A stretch of 64,000 nt of DNA from Neorhizobium sp. NCHU2750. GTDB taxonomy: Bacteria > Pseudomonadota > Alphaproteobacteria > Rhizobiales > Rhizobiaceae. Shown one piece after another: positions 44,851 through 53,478 of the stretch; the stretch's first letter is position 1, and each line of letters starts with the position of its first letter. The DNA lies in the NCBI RefSeq assembly GCF_003597675.1, contig NZ_CP030829.1:62001-126000 (forward strand), written 5' to 3'. Position numbers and translations under genes: made by a program. A model generated the notes under the pieces. The model saw only the letters and a list, made by a program, of their open reading frames with translations, made no database searches and had not been told where the DNA came from.

Positions 44851-46494
44851 ATGAAAACAGACATGACCAACACGGATAACCAGCCGGTCCTTTCAATCGA
44901 GAACTATTCGCTGGATTACCAGACGGCGAATGGCCCCTACCACGCGCTGAAGGCGATCGATCTTGCCATTCATCGCGGCGAGATCCTCGGCCTTGTCGGC
45001 GAGAGCGGCTCGGGCAAGACCTCGCTCGCCTGGTCGATCATGCGCTACCTGCCGAAGAATGCCCGCGAGCCGGGTGGCAAAATCCTGCTCGGTGGCGACA
45101 ATCTGCTGGATCGGTCGGAACGCGAGATGGAAGCCATCCGCGGCCGGCGCATCAGCATGGTTTTTCAGGACCCGAGTACCTCGCTCAACCCGACCTTGTC
45201 GCTGGGCACCCAATTGGCCGAAGTCCTCGTCCGCCATCGCGGCCTGACCCGCCAGCAGGCCTGGAAGGAAGGCGAGGAGCGGCTTGCCCATGTAGGGCTG
45301 AAGACGCCGGCGCAGATGATGCACCGCATGCCGCACGAGGTCTCCGGCGGTGAAAAGCAGCGCGTCGTCATCGCCTCGGCTTTCGCCTGTAATCCGGAAT
45401 GCATCATCTTCGACGAACCGACCACCGCGCTCGATGTGATCACCTCCCGGCAGATCCTCGACCTCTTCGTCGAATTGCAGGCGGAGACCGGCGTCGCCTC
45501 GCTCTATATTTCCCATGACCTGGCTCTGGTTGCCCGCACGGCAAGCCGCGTGGCCGTGATCAAGCGCGGCGACATTGTCGAACAGGGTGGCGTGAAGGGG
45601 ATTTTCACCAACCCGCAGCAGGACTACACGAAGGAACTGATCGCGGCCGTCCCCGATCCGGCCCACCGACTGGTGAAGGATGACGTGACCGTTGCGGACA
45701 GACCATTGGTGAAGGTCGAGAATGTCAGCGTGCATTTCGGCCGCAAGCCATTCCTCGCGGCTCTCACCGGCAGGAAGACCGAACGGGTCACCGGCAACAA
45801 CGCCATCAGCCTCAGCGTCAATCCCGGAGAGATCCTCGGCATTGTCGGCGAAAGCGGCTCGGGCAAGTCGACGCTTGCCAAGGCGATGACCGGCCTCAAC
45901 CGGTTCGAAGGCAAGATCTGGTTCGACGGGCGCGAGATCAAAAACCTCGGCGATATGGACAATGCCTATCGCAAGGATGTGCAGATCATCTTCCAGCACC
46001 CGGATGCCTCGCTCAATCCGCGGCAGAAGATTTCCGAAATCCTGTCGCGGCCGCTGAAGCTGTTCGGCGACGGCTCCAATCTGGAAAAGCAGATCGGCGA
46101 CATGCTGGAACAGGTTCGCCTGCCGCGCACCCATGCCAACCGCTATCCTCACCAGTTGTCGGGCGGCGAGAAGCAGCGTGTGGCGATTGCCCGCGCCTTC
46201 GCGTCGAAGCCGAAGCTCGTCATTTGCGATGAGATCACCTCGGCGCTCGACGTTTCGGTGCAGGCCTCCGTCGTGGAGCTTCTGCTCGACCTGCAGAAGG
46301 CGAGCGGCACGGCTTACCTCTTCATCACCCATGATCTCAACCTGATCCGCCAGATCGCCCACCGGATTGCCGTCATGTACCGCGGCGACCTGATCGAGGT
46401 GGTGAAGGCAGATGAGATCGATAGCCCTGATCGGGCCGACTATACCCGCCGGCTGATCGAGGCGGTGCCACGCGCCGCCGCCAAATTTCAATGA
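44851..46494 (+). CDS. fused dipeptide-type ABC transporter ATPase (DppD-DppF type)
   Basis: 547 residues from ATG 44851, 13 bases after the permease stop; ATG 44863 is a possible alternative. N-half: Walker A GESGSGKTS, signature VSGGEKQRVVIASAFAC, Walker [13 protein letters not shown]-half: Walker A GESGSGKST, signature LSGGEKQRVAIARAFAS, Walker B VICDEITSALD (the usual P is an I). Ends with the peptide-importer tail YTRRLIEAVP. Same architecture as the fused ATPase at 29542, but clearly divergent in sequence, so it is an independent import system and not a duplication. Confidence 0.92.
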   Translation: MKTDMTNTDNQPVLSIENYSLDYQTANGPYHALKAIDLAIHRGEILGLVGESGSGKTSLAWSIMRYLPKNAREPGGKILLGGDNLLDRSEREMEAIRGRRISMVFQDPSTSLNPTLSLGTQLAEVLVRHRGLTRQQAWKEGEERLAHVGLKTPAQMMHRMPHEVSGGEKQRVVIASAFACNPECIIFDEPTTALDVITSRQILDLFVELQAETGVASLYISHDLALVARTASRVAVIKRGDIVEQGGVKGIFTNPQQDYTKELIAAVPDPAHRLVKDDVTVADRPLVKVENVSVHFGRKPFLAALTGRKTERVTGNNAISLSVNPGEILGIVGESGSGKSTLAKAMTGLNRFEGKIWFDGREIKNLGDMDNAYRKDVQIIFQHPDASLNPRQKISEILSRPLKLFGDGSNLEKQIGDMLEQVRLPRTHANRYPHQLSGGEKQRVAIARAFASKPKLVICDEITSALDVSVQASVVELLLDLQKASGTAYLFITHDLNLIRQIAHRIAVMYRGDLIEVVKADEIDSPDRADYTRRLIEAVPRAAAKFQ

Positions 46495-46531
46495 CCAAAA
46501 TGCCAGTGACAATGCACCAAGGAGCATGACA

Positions 46532-47752
46532 ATGGACCCGAAGTCCCTATTGGACCGGATCGACGAAAAGGCCTGCCTCGATTTCCTGTCGAAAATGGTC
46601 CAGCACAAGAGCCATTCGGAAACCGAAGGCGAGAAGGATCTCGCCCGCTGGATGGCCAAGGAGCTTGAGAAGATCGGCGTCGAGGCCGAGCTGCAGGCTT
46701 TCGACGAAGGCCGCCGCTTCAACACGATCGGCCGCCTGAAGGGCCAGGGCGGAGCCAAAAGCCTGCTGTTCAACGGCCATCTCGACACCAATCCGGTGAC
46801 CGAGGGCTGGACGGTCGACCCTTACGCCGGTCTCGTCGACGACAAGTTCATCTATGGTATCGGCGTTTCCAACATGAAGGCCGGTGACGCCGCCTATTTC
46901 TGCGCGGTCAAGACGCTGCTGGAAGCCGGTGTGAAGCTGAAAGGCGACGTGACGCTGACCTTCGTCGTCGGCGAATTGCAAGGTGGCGTCGGCACGCTGG
47001 CAGCGATCAAGAGCGGCGTGAAGGCCGACTATTTCATCAACAGCGAGCCGAGCGACCTCGTAGCGGTCACCATGCATGCGGCGGCGCTGAGCTATGTCAT
47101 CGAGCTGACCGGTGACACGCGCCACCTGTCGAAGCGCGAGGAATCCGTCGATGCGATCGCAGCTGCCTGCGATATCATTCCGCGCATCAATGCGATGACC
47201 TTCAGCGGCGCGCGCAGCGACGTGCATCGTTCGATCAACCGCGGCCATGTCGGCGTCGTGCACGGCGCACTCGGTCGTGACCTGGAAGAATGGCGTCCGC
47301 CGCAGGTGGCCGACTTCGTCCGCCTCAAGGGCTCGTGCCGCTATGCTCCGGGCCAGACCCAGGAAGGCGTTCTCGCCGACCTCGACCGCGAACTGCGTGC
47401 GCTGGAAACCCGTTTCCCCGGCCTGAAGGCAAAGCTCGTCCCGGAAAAGATCGACGGCCGTCCGCTGATGCCGCCCTTCGAGGTTTCGCCGGAAAGCCGC
47501 ATCGTTAAGTCGATCAATGCCGCCTATGAAGCGGTGCGCGGTGAAAAGCAGCCGACCGGTGCGATCACCCCGACGCGCTTCTACGGCACGGATGCCGGCC
47601 ATCTCTATCATGAGCTCGGCATGGAAGGCATCGTCTGCGGTCCGGGCGGTCGCTACAACACCATGCCTGACGAGCGCGTCGACATCATCGACTTCCTCGA
47701 CATGATCCGCGTCTACATGCTGACCATAATCGACATCTGCGAGGTCGCCTGA
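46532..47752 (+). CDS. M20 family deacylase/peptidase
   Basis: 406 residues from ATG 46532, with AAGGAG 7 bases upstream (ATG 46526 is too close). Family motifs: LFNGHLDTNPVTEGW (H-x-D near 85), GIGVSNMKAGDAAY (the Asp of the usual GxxDMKGG is N here, NMKAG), FVVGELQGGVGTLAAI near 150 (normally E-E), and FYGTDAGHLYHELGM near the end. The general glutamate pair and the bridging Asp are altered, so metal geometry may differ from that of a standard M20 hydrolase. Second M20 gene of the operon. Confidence 0.85.
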   Translation: MDPKSLLDRIDEKACLDFLSKMVQHKSHSETEGEKDLARWMAKELEKIGVEAELQAFDEGRRFNTIGRLKGQGGAKSLLFNGHLDTNPVTEGWTVDPYAGLVDDKFIYGIGVSNMKAGDAAYFCAVKTLLEAGVKLKGDVTLTFVVGELQGGVGTLAAIKSGVKADYFINSEPSDLVAVTMHAAALSYVIELTGDTRHLSKREESVDAIAAACDIIPRINAMTFSGARSDVHRSINRGHVGVVHGALGRDLEEWRPPQVADFVRLKGSCRYAPGQTQEGVLADLDRELRALETRFPGLKAKLVPEKIDGRPLMPPFEVSPESRIVKSINAAYEAVRGEKQPTGAITPTRFYGTDAGHLYHELGMEGIVCGPGGRYNTMPDERVDIIDFLDMIRVYMLTIIDICEVA

Positions 47753-47753
47753 A

Positions 47754-48890
47754 ATGTTTTCCCGGGCGGATTATGATCGTCGTATCGCTCTCGCCCGGAA
47801 CGCCATGGCGTCTTCCGGCCCCGAGGGTGGCGTAGACTTGCTGCTCGTCGACAGTGGCGAGCTGCTGGCCTGGCTTACGGGCTATACTGTCTCCGAAACC
47901 ATGTATCGCGCGGCCTTCCTGCCGCGCGAGGGCGGCGCCTGGTTCACCTTGCGCGCACTCGATGAAGCCCCGTGCCGCGAGAAGAGCTGGATTACCGACG
48001 TGACCGGCTTTGCCGATACCGATGAGGCACAGGCGGCCGTTGCCAGGAGCATCCTCGACCACGGTTTCGGCAAGGCCCGGATCGGTCTCGACACCAATTC
48101 CTACAGCCTGAGCGCGGCGACCTTCATGCGGCTGACTCAGCTCCTGCCCGAAGCAACATTCGTCCCCATGTCGGGCCTGAGCGACAGCCTGCGCTGGGTG
48201 AAATCCGCCGAAGAGATCGCCGTGCTTGCCCAGGCCTCCGCTATTGCCGACAAGGCCATGGCCGAGATCGCAAGGAACGCGAAGCCCGGCATCACCACGC
48301 GGGATGCAGCGGCAATCGCCTCCGGTGTATTCTTGCGGGAAGGGGCCGATACGGGTGAGGTGGGGCCGATCGTCAAGGCTTCCGGCAGCCATGAATTCCT
48401 CCACGGCGCGTTCAAGACCGAGGCGATCGAGGAGGGCGACGTTCTGCATGTCGAACTCATTCCACGCGTCGGCAATTACGGTGCGCGGATGATGCGGCCA
48501 ATCGTTGTTGGAAGGCCGTCCGCAGAACTTGCGGCAACGGCCGAAAAACTGGTCGAGTTGCAGGATCACCAGATTGCGGCCATGAAGCCGGGCGCGATCG
48601 CAAGCGATGTCGATGCGATCATGCGGCAGGGCGCACTCGATGCCGGGCTTCGCCCGGTCTATGACAACGTCACCGCCTACACGCTCGGCCTCTATACCCG
48701 CACGCCGCGCACAAGCGATTTTTCCGGCACCTTCCTGCCGACATCCAACTGGGCGCTCGAAGAAGGCATGGTCTTCCATCTCTACGCGACGGCGAAGGGC
48801 CTCGGCTTCAGCGAAACGGTGGTCGTCGGCGAGAATGGTGGTATCCGCCTCACCACAACGCCACGCATCATCCTGTCAGCCGCGCTGTAG
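47754..48890 (+). CDS. M24 (pita-bread) family protein lacking the usual metal ligands
   Basis: 378 residues. N-terminal creatinase-type domain (about 1-140; SRADYDRRIALARNAMASSG) and C-terminal M24 fold (about 155-378; LRWVKSAEEIAVLAQASAIADKAM, then KPGITTRDAAAIASGV). M24 peptidases need two Asp, one His and two Glu for metals. Here the D-x-G...sD region is HVELIPRVGNYGARMM, the histidine motif GHGIG is replaced by YTLGL, and EEGMVFHLYATAKGLGFSET keeps only the last Glu. It resembles creatinase and other non-peptidase members. Last gene of the importer operon (1 base after the M20 gene). Activity unknown. Confidence 0.75.
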   Translation: MFSRADYDRRIALARNAMASSGPEGGVDLLLVDSGELLAWLTGYTVSETMYRAAFLPREGGAWFTLRALDEAPCREKSWITDVTGFADTDEAQAAVARSILDHGFGKARIGLDTNSYSLSAATFMRLTQLLPEATFVPMSGLSDSLRWVKSAEEIAVLAQASAIADKAMAEIARNAKPGITTRDAAAIASGVFLREGADTGEVGPIVKASGSHEFLHGAFKTEAIEEGDVLHVELIPRVGNYGARMMRPIVVGRPSAELAATAEKLVELQDHQIAAMKPGAIASDVDAIMRQGALDAGLRPVYDNVTAYTLGLYTRTPRTSDFSGTFLPTSNWALEEGMVFHLYATAKGLGFSETVVVGENGGIRLTTTPRIILSAAL

Positions 48891-48982
48891 TCTTCGATAG
48901 ATCTCCGCAACCAGGTTGGCGATCGGAGCCGTCGCGCTCCAATCGTAGGACGGGCTGAGCCTGCCATTTCTCCGTTTCACGC

Positions 48983-49020
48983 AAAAACGGCCGGATCCAT
49001 GGAGGATCCAGCCGTTTTTT
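48983..49020. terminator. bidirectional intrinsic terminator between the M24-like and TonB-receptor genes
   Basis: AAAAACGGC-c-GGATCC (48983-48998), loop ATGGA, GGATCC-a-GCCGTTTTT (49004-49019). 15 of 16 pairs match, with T-runs on both strands. It serves the convergent operon end and the receptor gene. Confidence 0.9.
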
Positions 49021-49047
49021 CCTTGGGAGGAATAGACTACCCTGAGC

Positions 49048-51291
49048 TTAGAACGTCGTATTAAGACCCAGATAGAAGGAACGGCCTGGCTCGTTATAGC
49101 TGTTGGCACCGTCGCCGGAGCGCAGCAGGCGCTTGTCGAACATGTTCTTCACCCCGGCGCTGACCGAGAAATGATCATTGACGTCATATTTGACGTTGAT
49201 GTTTGCCACCGCATAGGCATCCCGCGCCACCGCCGCGTCAATCGCCTTCCCGGTGGATGAGTTCACCGTCGCTGGCGAAATCTTGCCGTAATAGGTGCCG
49301 GACAGCGTAATCGTTGCGCTCTCGATCGGCTTCCAGTCGAGACCCGCATTGAGCGTATATTTCGGCACGAGAGAGAGAGGCTGGTTATCGCTCTTGTTCT
49401 TGCTTTCGATCATGTAGGTCGCATTGAGCGAAGCAGTCAGTTGCTCGCCGACCGGCATGGAGAAATTGCCCTCGAGGCCGGAAACGACGGCTCGCGGTAT
49501 GTTGTCCCACTTGAAGTAATAGTAGCTGCCGTCGCCGCCATAGGCCTCCGTGCCGGCCTGGATCTTGTTGTGATAGTCGTTGCGGAAATAGGTGAGCCCG
49601 GTGTTGATGCCACCGTCGTCATTGTAGTTGATGCCGATTTCCTTGTTCCAGCTGGTCTCGGCATCGAGATCGGGATTGCCGACAACATAGCATCCCGCAT
49701 CGCTGCTATAGCCGCTATAGCCACCGGACAGGGTGTAGTTCACGGGGCAACCATTGCCGGCGGACTTGTAGACATAGTTCGGATTGAGCTGGAAGAGGTT
49801 CGGCGCCTTGAATGCCCGCGCGATGCCGCCCTTGATCGAGATCTCGGAGGTGACGGCATAGCTGGTGTTGAGGCTTGGGCTGAAATTGGTTCCGAAGCTC
49901 GTATCGTAGTCGAAGCGCAGCCCCGGCGTGACAGTCCAGTCATCCGTGATCTGGAGGTTGTCCTCGGTGTAGAGACCGAAATCCCATTTGTCGGTCTTGG
50001 GATCGCGGTTTGCCGGATCCGAGGAGGTGCCGGGAATGACGATAGCGCCAGTGGTCTGTGTGATCGAAGCGGAATCGTCCATGTATTCGCCGCGGAATTC
50101 GGCACCAAGCGTAGCAGTCTGATCGACCCCGAGCGTGAACGGGATGTTCCATTCCGTCTTGCCCGTCACGTTGTCGAGCTGGATCGTGGAACTGTCCTCG
50201 GTATTGATCGCACCCTCGATCCCGCCCGTCAGGCCTTCACCCAGGCGTTTGTTCAGCGTGCGCTCCCACTGCAGATAGCTGAGGGAATCACCGAAGTCGT
50301 AGTTGCCGTGATGCGTGACGGAAAGATCGTATCGCGTCAGCGAATTGGTTTCCTGGCCATAGAGTGCTGGCACCAGCGTCGATGCCTCGCCCTTGAGCAC
50401 GCTCAATTGCGAATCGCCGGCATAGAGATTGCCCTGGCGGCTGTAACCGCCCTCGATATCGAAACTGTTCTGTGCGTCGAGATCAAACTTGAACTTACCG
50501 CGGACGTCCTTGTTGATGACGCCTTCGCGTCCCGCTACCGGGCTTCCGCCATCAACAGAACTGTTGATGTCATAGGCGTCTGGGCTCGTCCGGTTGTAGC
50601 TGCCCATCAGGAAGATCGACGTCCTGTCGGTCAGCTTGCCGCCGGTCGTGGCGGTCGTGCGCCACGACGTGCCTTCGCTTTTATGCTCCGGCGTCTCGCC
50701 GAAGATCGAGACGGTGGAGGTCCATTTTTCCGGCTCGCGCGTGATGATGTTGACGACGCCACCGGCGGCACCGGAGCCGTAGCGGGCAGCCGCCGGCCCA
50801 CGGATGACTTCGATATGGTCGATTGCCTCCGCAGGCACCCAGTTGCTGTCACCGCGTGAATCGCGCTCACCGCCGCGGCCCATGCGCACAGAGTTACGCG
50901 ACAGGACCGGCTTGCCGTCGATCAGAATGAGGGTGTTTTCAGGACCCATTCCGCGGATGTCGATCTGGCGTTGGTTGCCGCGCTGCCCGGTCGATGTCGT
51001 ACCCGTCAGGTTGACACCCGGCATCTTGCGGATGATCTCTGAAATATCGTTGGTGACCGGATTTTTCTCAAGGTCATCACGTGAAATGACCGAAACGCCC
51101 GGCATCTGCTTGAGCTGCTGTCCGGCGCTGAGCACGATCGGTTTGAGCTCCGTGTTGTCCTTGTCCGCCTGCGTCTGCTGGGCTTCCTGGGCCATAGCCG
51201 ACGAGGCGGCAAGAAGCACGACGACAAGCGCCGTGGTCCTGTTCAGTCTCCCGACTGCAAGGGGTCTCCGGGACCGGCGTATCACAACCAT
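49048..51291 (-). CDS. TonB-dependent siderophore receptor, FepA/IroN group
   Basis: 747 residues. A signal peptide (about 1-35; LNRTTALVVVLLAASSAMA) is followed by the plug domain (about 55-190). The plug segment IDIRGMGPENTLILIDGKPVLSRNSVRMGRGGERDSRGDSNWVPAEAIDHIEVIRGPAAARYGSGAAGGVVNIITRE is characteristic of FepA/IroN/PfeA catecholate receptors. A 22-strand barrel follows and the protein ends in the usual aromatic residue (LNTTF). Start ATG 51291 has AAAGG upstream. The preceding palindrome fits RirA control, so iron-repressed expression is expected. Exact siderophore not defined. Confidence 0.9.
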   Translation of the reverse strand: MVVIRRSRRPLAVGRLNRTTALVVVLLAASSAMAQEAQQTQADKDNTELKPIVLSAGQQLKQMPGVSVISRDDLEKNPVTNDISEIIRKMPGVNLTGTTSTGQRGNQRQIDIRGMGPENTLILIDGKPVLSRNSVRMGRGGERDSRGDSNWVPAEAIDHIEVIRGPAAARYGSGAAGGVVNIITREPEKWTSTVSIFGETPEHKSEGTSWRTTATTGGKLTDRTSIFLMGSYNRTSPDAYDINSSVDGGSPVAGREGVINKDVRGKFKFDLDAQNSFDIEGGYSRQGNLYAGDSQLSVLKGEASTLVPALYGQETNSLTRYDLSVTHHGNYDFGDSLSYLQWERTLNKRLGEGLTGGIEGAINTEDSSTIQLDNVTGKTEWNIPFTLGVDQTATLGAEFRGEYMDDSASITQTTGAIVIPGTSSDPANRDPKTDKWDFGLYTEDNLQITDDWTVTPGLRFDYDTSFGTNFSPSLNTSYAVTSEISIKGGIARAFKAPNLFQLNPNYVYKSAGNGCPVNYTLSGGYSGYSSDAGCYVVGNPDLDAETSWNKEIGINYNDDGGINTGLTYFRNDYHNKIQAGTEAYGGDGSYYYFKWDNIPRAVVSGLEGNFSMPVGEQLTASLNATYMIESKNKSDNQPLSLVPKYTLNAGLDWKPIESATITLSGTYYGKISPATVNSSTGKAIDAAVARDAYAVANINVKYDVNDHFSVSAGVKNMFDKRLLRSGDGANSYNEPGRSFYLGLNTTF

Positions 51292-51314
51292 TCGGTGGGC
51301 CTTTCATTCAGATT

Positions 51315-51341
51315 TAAATATGATGAAAAGGTTCATATTTA
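51315..51341. promoter_or_regulatory. candidate RirA operator upstream of the siderophore receptor
   Basis: TAAATATGA (51315-51323), nine bases, TCATATTTA (51333-51341): perfect nine-base arms. It contains the iron-responsive-operator pattern TGA-N9-TCA exactly. 24 bases upstream of the receptor ATG on the leftward strand, so it is at promoter distance. Confidence 0.6.
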
Positions 51342-51582
51342 CGTGAACGAGGCCGGGCAAACTCTATAGTTTATAACGGTTCCAATTTTCACTAGGCGAC
51401 GGCAGGGGCTGGCACGAGATGCCGGTCGGCAGCCCTCGAAGCCAATTTCGAGAATAAAAATGCGACGGGAGGGTGGTCTCAGATGACCGGCCGGCGCCAT
51501 CGTGAGACGGCTCGGTTGGCAACCTCAGCTGCGGGAAAACGCGCGTCTTGTCAGGCGAATAGGCGGCGAAGAAGAGGGCGGG

Positions 51583-53022
51583 TCAGCCCGCCAGCCGCCT
51601 GCGCTGCGCCCAGAGTGCCGAGGCCCTGGCCTTGGCCATCTCGAAATCGTAGTCTTGAGGGGAGATGGTAAGAAGTGCGACGGCCGTCGTCTCTATGACG
51701 ATCGTCTCGGCCAGTTCGTTGCTGGCCGCGCCTGTCCAAACGGCCCTCCAATGCTCGCGCTGGGTCAGGTAAGGATGATCCGAGCGTGGTGTCATGTCGC
51801 GCCCTCCAAGCACGATCTCCTGTCGCTCCTGCCCCTGCAGCAGCGCCAATCTCGTTGTCCGGCGAGGATTGACCTGCGCCACGTCTCTCATGGCGTTGAC
51901 GATCATGACGTTCGTGGCGTCGATCAACGAGCAGACATCGCCGTAGAGATCGCGCTCCGACAGGTGATTGGCCCCCACCAGCACCGCCTCGGCCGAAAAG
52001 GGATTGAGCAGATTGGCAAGCGCGTTGATCGGCGTGCGCGACTCAAACAGCGGGTACAGACCGAGAAGACCCTGTAGTTCCGGCAGCAATGTGGTCAGTG
52101 GTGCGTAGGCTATACGCTGCCTATTCAGCGCTTGCTCGATCTCATCCGTGGATCTGCAAATCGGAATACCTGCATCCTTCGCTGCCGATTCCAGCTTTCC
52201 ACCCGCCGTTCCGCTTACCGATTTTCCATGCAGAAGGACGCGATGCCCGGCACCGGCCACAAGCTTTGCGGCGTAAATGAACCACGGGGCATCCCCCCAG
52301 CGCGGAGAAATATAGACCGGCCAGTCGAGATCCGGCCGAATTGCTTCACGCCGGCCGCCCATCACTCTTTTTCGCGCGGCCGCGACAAAACCCGCAAGCT
52401 CCGTTGCGGTCACGCCCCGATATTGCAGCGTCATCAGCAGGCCACCAACCTGCATGGGGTCTGCCGCACCATCGAGTACGACGGAAAGCGCATCCTCCGC
52501 CTCCTCTCTCGACAGCGGTCTTGCCTGTCCTGGCCCCTGAGAGGTCAGAGAGATGTATTTTGCCAGACGTCTCTGTTCCGGCGACTGGTCGCCGATGGAG
52601 TTGAGCCTGCGGGCAACCGCGAACTTCGAGGGCATGCCATCCATCATCCCTGCATTGGTCACGGGCAAAGGGACAGGTGGCAATCCCGTCGGATCGGTCC
52701 ATGGATCGGCAACCGAAACCGCAGCAACGCCTTCGACCTGACGCCCCTGAAGGAACATCTCCGAGGCCATGACGGTCATGCTGCGTGCCCTGGAGCGTAG
52801 CGCCTCCGCCAGGGGTGTCGGAACCATGCCCTGTCCCGTTTTCACCAGTATCCTGTCGGAAAAGAGTGTCCGAAGCTCGCTCAACATTCGGCTCATCGCC
52901 GAGACGTGGATGCCGAGCGCTGCCGCTGCACCGGAGACGCTCCCCTCCGTCAGCAATGTATCAAGAGCCAACAGCAGCCGCGCATTGTTGACTACATCCA
53001 GAAGCTCGATTTCACCCATCAT
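51583..53022 (-). CDS. LysR-type HTH fused to an anthranilate-phosphoribosyltransferase-like (TrpD2/YbiB) domain
   Basis: 479 residues from ATG 53022 (53019 is equivalent); the frame is open to 53166 but the extra 48 residues are not family-like. Residues 13-75 (ARLLLALDTLLTEGSVSGAAAALGIHVSAMSRMLSELRTLFSDRILVKTGQGMVPTPLA) are a LysR-type winged helix. Residues about 130-475 resemble the TrpD/nucleoside-phosphorylase III fold of YbiB: RPLSREEAEDALSVVLDGAADPMQVGGLLMTLQYRGVTATELAGFVAAAR, then AGAGHRVLLHGKS. The PRPP-binding GTGGD motif is absent, as in TrpD2. YbiB proteins bind DNA; the fusion suggests a ligand-controlled regulator. Divergent from the GGDEF gene. Confidence 0.7.
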   Translation of the reverse strand: MMGEIELLDVVNNARLLLALDTLLTEGSVSGAAAALGIHVSAMSRMLSELRTLFSDRILVKTGQGMVPTPLAEALRSRARSMTVMASEMFLQGRQVEGVAAVSVADPWTDPTGLPPVPLPVTNAGMMDGMPSKFAVARRLNSIGDQSPEQRRLAKYISLTSQGPGQARPLSREEAEDALSVVLDGAADPMQVGGLLMTLQYRGVTATELAGFVAAARKRVMGGRREAIRPDLDWPVYISPRWGDAPWFIYAAKLVAGAGHRVLLHGKSVSGTAGGKLESAAKDAGIPICRSTDEIEQALNRQRIAYAPLTTLLPELQGLLGLYPLFESRTPINALANLLNPFSAEAVLVGANHLSERDLYGDVCSLIDATNVMIVNAMRDVAQVNPRRTTRLALLQGQERQEIVLGGRDMTPRSDHPYLTQREHWRAVWTGAASNELAETIVIETTAVALLTISPQDYDFEMAKARASALWAQRRRLAG

Positions 53023-53478
53023 GTCGCAATTCGCAGTCCTGAAAATCAGGCCGCAGACGGCCTGTTCATCGAACGGCCGCAGGGCACAAAAAATCGTCCC
53101 TGCCCCACCGTTCAAGAAGAGCTCCATGCTGAGTGCCGGAGCAGAAACCAAGGCCCGGATTGCCATTGCGGCAGCGTGCCCCCCAGTGCTTCCATACGCG
53201 CGATGCTGCAGAGCAGCAATACCTGATTTTTTTTCTCAATATTTTGATGGCGCGCGTCAAAGTTGATATATCAGGACAAGCAAGGCTCGAAGCTTCCATT
53301 GCGAACAGCGCTTCGACTAAAACGATAGCCGAAGCGCGCAGTTTCGCCGCTTGCCTCGATACCGGAAAACTCAGAACAACTTAAATCCCGGCAAGCACCG
53401 GTTTACCTATTGCTAATAGGGTTACAGCCCGACAAAACGGCACACAGCGCATATTCGCAGCTTCATTTCAGGCCCCCC
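53023..53478. other. 456-base divergent control region of the LysR-TrpD2 and GGDEF genes
   Basis: Holds an eight-T run (53229-53236 region), and CCTATT-GCT-AATAGG (53406-53420), a six-base dyad about 59 bases before the GGDEF gene. No conserved open frame is recognised; the upstream extension of the LysR-TrpD2 frame (to 53166) is the only long one. Confidence 0.4.

Noticed and set aside
44893..46791. A 632-codon reverse open frame opposite the fused ATPase
   Set aside because: Complement of a conserved ATPase; no domain pattern of its own.
49441..50859. A 472-codon forward open frame opposite the TonB receptor
   Set aside because: Antisense of a well-defined receptor; no family motif.
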